Positions 32,141-37,849 of a stretch of 37,849 bases of DNA are shown here, piece after piece (within the stretch, counting starts at the first letter, position 1; each line of letters opens with the position of its first letter). The notes under the pieces are model-generated. The model was not told the origin of the DNA, made no database searches, and worked only from the letters and a program-made list of their open reading frames with translations. Both the position numbers and the translations under genes were made by a program. The DNA is taken from assembly GCA_002344825.1 (NCBI GenBank), contig DDUN01000073.1, positions 1-37,849 of the forward strand. The letters are read 5' to 3'. This stretch comes from Candidatus Multiplicimicrobium inquinatum. GTDB taxonomy: Bacteria; Omnitrophota; Omnitrophia; Omnitrophales; Aquincolibacteriaceae.

Positions 32141-34543
32141 TTGTCCCGCCGTTTCAATTTTGTTCATAGTCAGGCGCGGTTAATTAACCGTTACGCCTTC
32201 GGAATTTTAACCGCGCTTCTTTTCATTACGATTTTCTTGTTTCCGGCCGCCGCCAAACTGAAAATTAAAGCCAACTTTCTTTCCCTGCTTCCGGCTTCAT
32301 CCCAAAGTGTTAAAAGCACAGAGAAGCTGATCGATAAAATTGGCGGAACCAGCTATATCATTGTTGCCGTCGAATCGGAAGATGAAGAAAGCGCCAAGCT
32401 TGCCGCCGAGAAACTGGCTTCCGCGGCAAAGTCATTTGAACAGGTTGAATCTGCCGACAACCGAAGCAGTATTCCTGAATATGCCAAACGGCATATGCTT
32501 TTTTTCAGTCTGGATAGTTTAAAGAAGTTTGAAAAGGAGATTCAGAGCTTCATTGATTATCAGCGCCGGAAAAATAGCCCTTTTTCGCTGGATCTCATTC
32601 AGGAAGATGAGCCGAAGGTTAACGCGGACGCGCTTGATTTTGAGGAAAAAGTTTACAGCATCGGAGCTTTTCCAAAAAATGAGAGCGGAACGGTGATGCG
32701 GATTGTTTTGATCAAGCCGCATTTTCAAGTCGGAGATTTTGTTCCTTCCAAGCGGCTGTTTGACCGGATTGACATGGCTTTTGCCGATATTGCGCGCGCA
32801 ATGCCGAAACCGGTGACACACGGAATTACCGGTCCCTACAAAACTCGTTATGATGAATACTTTACAATTACCCAAGATCTCAAATTGACAACCGCGGTGA
32901 CGGTCTTTTTAATCGCTGTCTGTCTTTTTTTAGGGTTTCGCACTCTTCGCTCTTGGGCGCTTGGTTTTATTCCTTTGGCTGTTGGAATGGTCTGGATGTG
33001 CGCCTTTGCGACCTTTGCTGTTGGCTATTTAAATTTAATTTCTGGCTTTTTATTGGGAATTATGACCGGGATGGGGATTGATTACAGTTTGCATATGCTG
33101 GTGGAGTTGGAAGAGGAGCGTTCCAAGACAAAAAGTACTTTTAAAGCGGTTGAGCGCACGATTCGTTCGCTGGCAATGCCGCTTTTTACAACAGTTTTGA
33201 CAACGATCATCGCGTTTTTTACTTTAACTTTGAGTGGGTTTGAAGGGTATCGCCATTTTGGATTGATCGCGGGGGTGGGGTTGGTTTTATGCGCGGGGAC
33301 TATTTTTTATGGTTTGCCCAGTCTTTTGGTTGCGGGTGAAAAGCTTAAGCTGTTCCGTTGGAAAGCATCGCCACCCCGAAAGCATTTGCGGGAACCCCGG
33401 CGCGGACCTGTTTTTGCGCTTGTCGGGGCAGGCGTTATTTTTTCAATTATTTGTCTGTTTCAGTTACCGAGAGTTCAGTTTGAGTTTAATTTTACCAAGC
33501 TTCAAGAGCGCGACGCGCCTGCCATGGATCTCGCACAAAGAATCGGAGATCATTTCGGCGTGGTGCTCAATCCGGTTGCGATTTTGACACCTCACCGTGA
33601 GCGTGCGGGTGAGATATCGGATCGAATCAAGGCGCATGTTGCTTCGTCACCCCAAAGTCATATTGATTTTTCCGCTTCACTGATGACGCAGGTTCCGCGT
33701 CAGCAGGAAGAAAAAATCGCGGTATTGGTTTCGATCCGTGAAAAGTTAGACCGCTATGCCCGGCTTATTCAGTCGCTGGATAAAGACGCGCGTAAGAAAA
33801 TCGCGGATCTTCGCGAGCAGCTTGAGCCGGAAATTTTGACATTGGATCGTTTGCCCGTGAGCGTGACAGAGCAGTATGAAGGCAAAACGGGTGAGTTGTC
33901 CGCTGTTTTTGTTTATCCCAATCAAAGCATTATGGATGGACGATTTGCGCAAAAATTTGTGAAGGAGATACAAAGTTTAAATTTACCGGCAGACGCGGAG
34001 CTGGCCGGTGAACCGATGATTTACGTTGAAATTTTATCTATGCTCGAGCGGGATACCCCGCGGGCCGTTGCGTTAAGTTTGCTGGTCATTATTGTTTTGC
34101 TTTTTGTCCATTTTCGAAACCTTGGGGATGTAATGTGGGTTTTGCTTCCGGTTTTAACCGGTTTTCTTTGGATGTGCGGCACCGCGGCCATGTTGGGAGT
34201 TCATTTTAACTATATGAATATGGCTATTTTGCCCTGTGTTCTCGGCGTGGGGATTGACAGCGGCGTTTATATTTTTCACCGCTATAAAAAAGAAAAGAAA
34301 TCAACCATGGCGCAAATTTTGGATAAAACAGGTAAAGCGGTCATCTTATCTTCGATGACGACGATGTCCGCTTTCGGCAGTTTATTTTTAGCTAAGCATC
34401 AGGGGATGTCATCCATGGGAGCGCTTGGTTTTATTGGGTTTGGATGTTGTATGCTGGCTTCCGTGGCGTTTGTCCCCGCGCTGATGGAAACATTGGCGAT
34501 GAAATATTGGCGTCCGTTTGGCCATGAGGCCAAGAAAACTTAA
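32141..34543 (+). CDS. RND superfamily (MMPL/HpnN-type) lipid transporter
   Basis: An 800-residue inner-membrane protein with the two-fold RND layout: TM1 (YAFGILTALLFITIFLF), a large periplasmic loop, TM2-6, TM7 (GPVFALVGAGVIFSIICLF), a second loop, and TM8-12. Typical MMPL motifs are GIMTGMGIDYSLHML and, in the second half, CVLGVGIDSGVYIFHRY, each with the acidic residue of the proton path. HpnN homologues move hopanoids or other lipids toward the outer membrane, and the adjacent HpnM-like gene supports that role. The cargo is unknown, since no hopanoid synthesis genes are visible. The start is TTG 32141, two bases after the previous stop; its ribosome site is weak. Confidence 0.88.
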   Translation: MSRRFNFVHSQARLINRYAFGILTALLFITIFLFPAAAKLKIKANFLSLLPASSQSVKSTEKLIDKIGGTSYIIVAVESEDEESAKLAAEKLASAAKSFEQVESADNRSSIPEYAKRHMLFFSLDSLKKFEKEIQSFIDYQRRKNSPFSLDLIQEDEPKVNADALDFEEKVYSIGAFPKNESGTVMRIVLIKPHFQVGDFVPSKRLFDRIDMAFADIARAMPKPVTHGITGPYKTRYDEYFTITQDLKLTTAVTVFLIAVCLFLGFRTLRSWALGFIPLAVGMVWMCAFATFAVGYLNLISGFLLGIMTGMGIDYSLHMLVELEEERSKTKSTFKAVERTIRSLAMPLFTTVLTTIIAFFTLTLSGFEGYRHFGLIAGVGLVLCAGTIFYGLPSLLVAGEKLKLFRWKASPPRKHLREPRRGPVFALVGAGVIFSIICLFQLPRVQFEFNFTKLQERDAPAMDLAQRIGDHFGVVLNPVAILTPHRERAGEISDRIKAHVASSPQSHIDFSASLMTQVPRQQEEKIAVLVSIREKLDRYARLIQSLDKDARKKIADLREQLEPEILTLDRLPVSVTEQYEGKTGELSAVFVYPNQSIMDGRFAQKFVKEIQSLNLPADAELAGEPMIYVEILSMLERDTPRAVALSLLVIIVLLFVHFRNLGDVMWVLLPVLTGFLWMCGTAAMLGVHFNYMNMAILPCVLGVGIDSGVYIFHRYKKEKKSTMAQILDKTGKAVILSSMTTMSAFGSLFLAKHQGMSSMGALGFIGFGCCMLASVAFVPALMETLAMKYWRPFGHEAKKT

Positions 34544-34571
34544 GCTGGCCATGGAGTCAATCGAGCTTAAG
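34539..34571. terminator. Inverted repeat across two convergent stop codons (possible bidirectional terminator)
   Basis: CTTAAGCT (34539-34546) and AGCTTAAG (34564-34571) are perfect inverted copies around a 17-base loop. They contain the stop codons of the RND gene on the plus strand and of the lipoprotein on the minus strand. There is no T-rich tract, so any termination function is unproven. Confidence 0.4.
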
Positions 34572-35043
34572 CCGCGGTCTTTGTTTTTTCCTCGAGCCAA
34601 TCCAATTCGTTCAGCAAAACATCATAGGCGATTTGTACCGAGCCGTCCGGATATTTGATCAAATGTAACTCTTTCTTACCTTCCGATCTTAAAACATATT
34701 TTTTAAGAAAAGTCCGCGTATCTTGTCCCTTTTCATAACGGTTGCGGACAAGCCACATTCCACCGCGATAAGCTTCTACCCAGCCGTACCAGTTGCCGTC
34801 ATGATAATACTGGAGGTCTTTCGGGGCCTCCTTGAGTCTTTGAAAGAAATACTGCTGTTCCTGAACAGGTCCGCGTTGGCTTTGAATGAATGTTTTATAT
34901 GATTCTGTTTCAACTGTTGGAGCGTTACCCAGATAAACTTTACTGCCCTTAGAATCAACACCTTTCAGGTAAGAGGTTGTCGCGCAGGCGGTAAGCCCCG
35001 CAACGAGAATTAAAGTTAAAAAAGAACGAATTGAAAATTTCAT
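34567..35043 (-). CDS. Small lipoprotein of unknown function
   Basis: 158 residues on the minus strand. The start at 35043 is preferred over an upstream in-frame start because GAGGG lies eight bases before it and a lipoprotein signal follows: MKFSIRSFLTLILVAGLTAC, lipobox L-T-A-C with Cys20. The mature part contains CATTSYLKGVDSKGSKVYLG, a Gln-rich helical piece (SQRGPVQEQQYFFQRL), an aromatic-rich strand region (YYHDGNWYGWVEAYRGGMW) and IKYPDGSVQIAYDVL. I do not recognise a named family. It is convergent with the RND gene and divergent from gcvT, with its own promoter. The residue after the lipid Cys is Ala, which does not suggest inner-membrane retention. Confidence 0.8.
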   Translation of the reverse strand: MKFSIRSFLTLILVAGLTACATTSYLKGVDSKGSKVYLGNAPTVETESYKTFIQSQRGPVQEQQYFFQRLKEAPKDLQYYHDGNWYGWVEAYRGGMWLVRNRYEKGQDTRTFLKKYVLRSEGKKELHLIKYPDGSVQIAYDVLLNELDWLEEKTKTAA

Positions 35044-35074
35044 GAATAATGCCCTCATATTTGACTGATGCGGC

Positions 35075-35103
35075 ATTATAAAAGAGGCGGAGGCCGGTTC
35101 CAA
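35075..35103 (-). promoter_or_regulatory. Candidate sigma70 promoter for the lipoprotein gene
   Basis: Read on the minus strand: TTGGAA (35103-35098), 17-bp spacer, TATAAT (35080-35075). The -10 is consensus; the leader before the ATG at 35043 would be about 25 bases. Confidence 0.6.
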
Positions 35104-35126
35104 GTTTTTAAAAAATGAGCGGAAGC

Positions 35127-35155
35127 TTGTTGATTTATCTCCGGCTCGATATAAT
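35127..35155 (+). promoter_or_regulatory. Candidate sigma70 promoter for gcvT
   Basis: TTGTTG (35127-35132), 17-bp spacer, TATAAT (35150-35155). The start would be near 35162, about 26 bases before the gcvT ATG. That leader is too short for a glycine riboswitch, and none is visible. Confidence 0.6.
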
Positions 35156-35187
35156 CCCATCTCACTCTTTATTTCGAAAGGTCTTTT

Positions 35188-36279
35188 ATGTCATCTATTT
35201 CCGATTCAGTCCGCCGGCTACCTTTGCACGCCCGTCATGTCGAGAAAAACGCCCGCATCGGCCAATTCGGCAATTGGGAGGTTCCGCTTTATTACACCAC
35301 GATTATTCAGGAGCATCACCTTGTCCGTCAAAAAGCAGGTCTGTTTGATATTTCGCATATGGGCGAATTTTTTGTGTCGGGTCCCACGGCTTGCGACTAC
35401 CTCAATAAAATTCTGCCGCGCTCAATTGAAAAAATGCTGCCCGGGCAAGCTTGGTATATGCCGCTTCTGAATGATCAGGGCGGTTTGGTGGATGACATTA
35501 TTGTTTATGCCAAAGCGCATAATGATTATTTAGTGATCGTCAACGCCGGCAATGTGGACAAAGACCGAAAATGGTTTGAGGATCATTTGATTCCGGGAGT
35601 TAATTTTAAAGACCGCTCCGATGAGTTTGGTTTGCTTGCCATTCAGGGACCCGCGAGCGCGGTGATTATGGAAGCCGCTTTCGGACAGTTTTATACCGGC
35701 TTAAAAAATTATTCTTTCGCGGCTTTCGGCGAAGGCATGATTGCGCGCACGGGGTATACCGGTGAAGACGGATTTGAAATTATGGTGCCGACGGCCAAGC
35801 TGGATGAAATTTGGCAGGTCTTAATGCGGGCCGGTGCGAAGCATGGACTTGAACCCGTTGGATTTGGTGCGCGTGACACTTTGCGTCTGGAAGCCGCAAT
35901 GCCGCTTTATGGCCACGAACTGAGCGACGAGATTTCACCCGTGGAAGCGGGGCTTTCCATGTTTATCGATTGGACCAAGACCGGCGATACTTCCCGTGCC
36001 AATATGAATGCCGTAAAGCAGTCCGGTCCTCAGCGGAAAAGAGTGGGGTTTGAACTGGTAGGGCGGGGAATCGCTCGCGAAGGAGCCGAAGTTACCGTGA
36101 ATGGCCAAAAGTGCGGTTGGGTGACCAGTGGAGCGCCTTCGCCGACGCTAGGCAAGACGATTGGCATGGCTTATGTTTCGGCGGATCTGGCGGTTTTAGG
36201 CGGTGCAATTGATATTGTGATTCGCGGTACGCCAGTACCCGCTAAAATCGTAAAACTTCCGTTTTACAAACGCAAGTAA
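35188..36279 (+). CDS. gcvT: Glycine cleavage system T protein (aminomethyltransferase)
   Basis: GcvT moves the methylene group from aminomethyl-lipoyl GcvH to tetrahydrofolate and releases ammonia. 363 residues, the usual length. Motifs: GNWEVPLYYTTIIQEHHLVR, AGLFDISHMGEFFVSGP, NDQGGLVDDIIVY, LLAIQGPAS, the folate-binding segment ARTGYTGEDGFEIMVP, GFGARDTLRLEAAMPLYGHEL, and the C-terminal barrel with VTSGAPSPTLGKTIGMAYV. ATG 35188 has AAAGG about six to seven bases upstream. It is the first gene of a gcvT-gcvH-gcvPA series. Confidence 0.95.
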   Translation: MSSISDSVRRLPLHARHVEKNARIGQFGNWEVPLYYTTIIQEHHLVRQKAGLFDISHMGEFFVSGPTACDYLNKILPRSIEKMLPGQAWYMPLLNDQGGLVDDIIVYAKAHNDYLVIVNAGNVDKDRKWFEDHLIPGVNFKDRSDEFGLLAIQGPASAVIMEAAFGQFYTGLKNYSFAAFGEGMIARTGYTGEDGFEIMVPTAKLDEIWQVLMRAGAKHGLEPVGFGARDTLRLEAAMPLYGHELSDEISPVEAGLSMFIDWTKTGDTSRANMNAVKQSGPQRKRVGFELVGRGIAREGAEVTVNGQKCGWVTSGAPSPTLGKTIGMAYVSADLAVLGGAIDIVIRGTPVPAKIVKLPFYKRK

Positions 36280-36290
36280 TGGAATATAAT
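36263..36290 (+). promoter_or_regulatory. Candidate internal promoter before gcvH
   Basis: TTTACA (36263-36268), 16-bp spacer, TATAAT (36285-36290), overlapping the end of gcvT. It could give extra transcription of gcvH and gcvP. Confidence 0.45.
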
Positions 36291-36300
36291 CTGCATCTCT

Positions 36301-36316
36301 GCGCTACCTGTAGCGC
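36301..36316. repeat. Perfect hairpin between gcvT and gcvH
   Basis: GCGCTAC and GTAGCGC are inverted copies separated by two bases; the practical loop is CCTG with a six-bp stem. It lies just downstream of the predicted start of the internal promoter and before loosely T-rich sequence, so it may be a 5'-end stabilising hairpin or an attenuator. Confidence 0.5.
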
Positions 36317-36366
36317 GGTTTACCCGTTTTAATTCCTTTTGTTTTTACGGCTTATAAGGAGCTTTC

Positions 36367-36756
36367 ATGAACTTTCCTGAAAATTTGAAATACACTAAAA
36401 CGCATGAATGGATTTCTGTAAACGGAGCCACCGCCAAAGTGGGCATTACCGAATACGCGCAAAAAGAAATTTCCGACGTGGTGTTTGTGGAGCTGCCCAA
36501 GGTTGCTTTCGGAGCAATCAAAGAAAAAGGCGCAGCGGTCGTTGAGTCCGTGAAAGCCGCTTTTGATATTTATGCGCCTGTTTCCGGTGTTGTGACTGCC
36601 GTCAACAAAGAACTCGAATCGAACCCCGGCCTTGTGAATCAGGATTGCTACGGAACGGGCTGGTTTTTTGAGCTTCAGTTGTCTGATCCCGGGCAAGTCG
36701 CCACTTTGATGTCCGCCAAAGATTACGCCGCGCATATTCAAAGCGCCGCGCATTAA
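36367..36756 (+). CDS. gcvH: Glycine cleavage system H protein (lipoyl carrier)
   Basis: GcvH carries the aminomethyl intermediate on a lipoylated lysine between the P, T and L proteins. 129 residues, a normal length. Motifs: KYTKTHEWISVNG, AKVGITEYAQKEISDVVFVELP, the lipoylation site VESVKAAFDIYAPVSG with Lys in E-S-V-K-A, and the C-terminal NQDCYGTGWFFELQL. ATG 36367 has a good AAGGAG-type ribosome site just upstream. It is followed after 12 bases by gcvPA. Confidence 0.97.
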   Translation: MNFPENLKYTKTHEWISVNGATAKVGITEYAQKEISDVVFVELPKVAFGAIKEKGAAVVESVKAAFDIYAPVSGVVTAVNKELESNPGLVNQDCYGTGWFFELQLSDPGQVATLMSAKDYAAHIQSAAH

Positions 36757-36768
36757 TCGGGCGGGTTT

Positions 36769-37849
36769 ATGCAATACCATCCGATTACGGCCGAAGACGA
36801 AGCAAAAATTCTCGAAGCCGCAGGCGTTGCTTCTTTCGATGATTTAGTCAAAGGTATTCCTGCATCTCTGCGCAATCCCAAGATTAATTTGCCGGCAGGC
36901 ATGAACGAGATGGATGTTCAAAATCTCATCCGCTCATTCGGCACTAAAAACCAATCTACCAAAACCGTTTCTTCTTTTTTGGGGGCAGGCAGCTATGAAC
37001 ACTTTGTGCCGTCCGTTGTTTTTGAAATTCTTGCGCGCAGTGAGTTTTTAACCGCGTACACCCCTTATCAGCCGGAAGCGTCTCAGGGAACTTTGCAGGC
37101 GGTTTTTGAATACCAAAGTTTGATTGCCGAATTAACAGGCTTGGATGTTTCCAACGCGTCGCATTATGACGGCGCGACTTCTTTGGCTGAAGCGTGCATT
37201 TTAGCGGCACGTCACACAGGGAAGAGCCGCATTGTTGCAGCTTCTTCTCTTCACCCTGATTACCGCGAAGTTCTGGAGACTTATCTTTTATCCGCTTCGT
37301 TCCAACTGGATTCTTTTGCTTATCAGGCCAACTTATCTTTTGACCGCGCGGCACTTTTAAAGTCACTTACGGACGATACCGCAGCGGTTGTCATTCAAAC
37401 TCCGAATTATTTCGGAATCGTGGAAGATTTAACCGGTCTTGCGGACGAACTTCATGCGCGCGGTATTTTGCTGATTCTTGCGGCTAACCCGATTTCGATG
37501 GGCGTTTTAAAAACACCGGGCGAATGGGGCGCGGATATTGCTGTGGGCGAAGGTCAGCCCTTGGGCGTACCGATGAGCTATGGCGGGCCGTATTTGGGCT
37601 ATTTTGCGGTTACGAAAGAGCTCATGCGTAAAATCCCGGGCCGTATTGCGGGTTTAACCGAGGATTCCAACGGCAATCGCGCTTTTGTTCTGACACTTCA
37701 GGCGCGTGAACAGCATATTCGCCGTGAAAAAGCGATGTCCAACATTTGTACGAACCAAGCTTTGATCGCGCTTGCCGCCACGGTTTATATGACTTTGATG
37801 GGCAAAGCGGGGATGCGTGAAGTAAGTGAAATTAATTTGGATCGCGCGG
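36769..37849 (+). CDS. gcvPA: Glycine dehydrogenase (decarboxylating) subunit 1, GcvPA (3' end cut by window)
   Basis: The P protein is a PLP enzyme that decarboxylates glycine and loads GcvH; in two-subunit systems GcvPA is the N-terminal half and the PLP lysine lies in GcvPB. 360 codons are open to the window edge; full length is usually near 440-450. Motifs: FLGAGSYEHFVPSVV, AYTPYQPEASQGTLQAVFEY, ELTGLDVSNASHYDGATSLA, and GEGQPLGVPMSYGGPYLGYF followed by PGRIAG. ATG 36769 follows gcvH by 12 bases with a weak GGGCGG ribosome site. gcvPB is expected just past the window. Confidence 0.93.
   Translation, partial: MQYHPITAEDEAKILEAAGVASFDDLVKGIPASLRNPKINLPAGMNEMDVQNLIRSFGTKNQSTKTVSSFLGAGSYEHFVPSVVFEILARSEFLTAYTPYQPEASQGTLQAVFEYQSLIAELTGLDVSNASHYDGATSLAEACILAARHTGKSRIVAASSLHPDYREVLETYLLSASFQLDSFAYQANLSFDRAALLKSLTDDTAAVVIQTPNYFGIVEDLTGLADELHARGILLILAANPISMGVLKTPGEWGADIAVGEGQPLGVPMSYGGPYLGYFAVTKELMRKIPGRIAGLTEDSNGNRAFVLTLQAREQHIRREKAMSNICTNQALIALAATVYMTLMGKAGMREVSEINLDRA

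Noticed and set aside
35156..35187. Glycine riboswitch before gcvT
   Set aside because: The leader is about 26 bases, far too short for the aptamer.
36352..36780. 142-codon open frame on the minus strand opposite gcvH
   Set aside because: It is a shadow of gcvH, whose lipoylation motif and ribosome site are clear.

Overview
The window carries most of a dcw (division and cell wall) cluster, a 22-kb single-ORF gene embedded in that cluster, a probable lipid-trafficking gene pair, and the start of a glycine-cleavage operon. There are no rRNA or tRNA genes, CRISPR arrays, phage genes or transposases that I can see. The organism is a bacterium that makes peptidoglycan. The huge ORF with a signal peptide, a TraB/ChaN-like N-terminal domain and many fused domains, next to a Gram-negative-type envelope gene pair, suggests candidate phylum Omnitrophota (OP3) or a relative. 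That placement is inference, not a database result.

Layout. (1) 1-1172: 3' part of murD. (2) 1173-1420: AT-rich gap with a 16-bp palindrome and 9-bp direct repeats. (3) 1421-23461: one uninterrupted ORF of 7346 codons. In order I see a signal peptide, a TraB/ChaN-like domain, a DHH/DHHA1 phosphoesterase-like domain, a RelA/SpoT-type synthetase-like domain, helical regions, a SLOG/LOG-like Rossmann domain, a STAND/AAA-type P-loop ATPase, a NUDT9-like Nudix domain, a possible kinase-like fold, a membrane-helix block, two 2H phosphodiesterase-like units (the second decayed), another membrane-helix block, a J domain and an Ala-rich C-terminal module. A five-residue motif R-S-E-x-R (10 exact RSEAR, 6 variants) recurs 16 times, mainly where one module ends and the next begins. 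(4) 23462-23734: gap with a promoter and a 191-bp inverted-repeat element reaching to the ftsW start. (5) 23735-31500: ftsW, murG, murC, murB, ddl, ftsQ, ftsA, with short gaps or overlaps from murG on. (6) 31521-34543: an HpnM/MlaC-like periplasmic protein and an HpnN/MMPL-type RND transporter in the same run. (7) 34567-35043, minus strand: a small lipoprotein, divergent from (8) gcvT, gcvH and gcvPA, the last cut by the window edge.

How it fits together. MurD, MurC, MurB, MurG and Ddl make and finish the lipid II precursor; FtsW, FtsQ and FtsA belong to the divisome. ftsZ is not next to ftsA here. The giant protein is the likely novelty. Several of its recognisable domains belong to families that make, sense or destroy nucleotide signals ((p)ppGpp-type synthetase, SLOG, NUDT9-like Nudix, DHH, 2H), combined with a STAND-type ATPase and a J domain. 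This resembles the parts list of a stress or conflict-response system fused into one membrane-associated chain. Its biological role cannot be decided from sequence alone.
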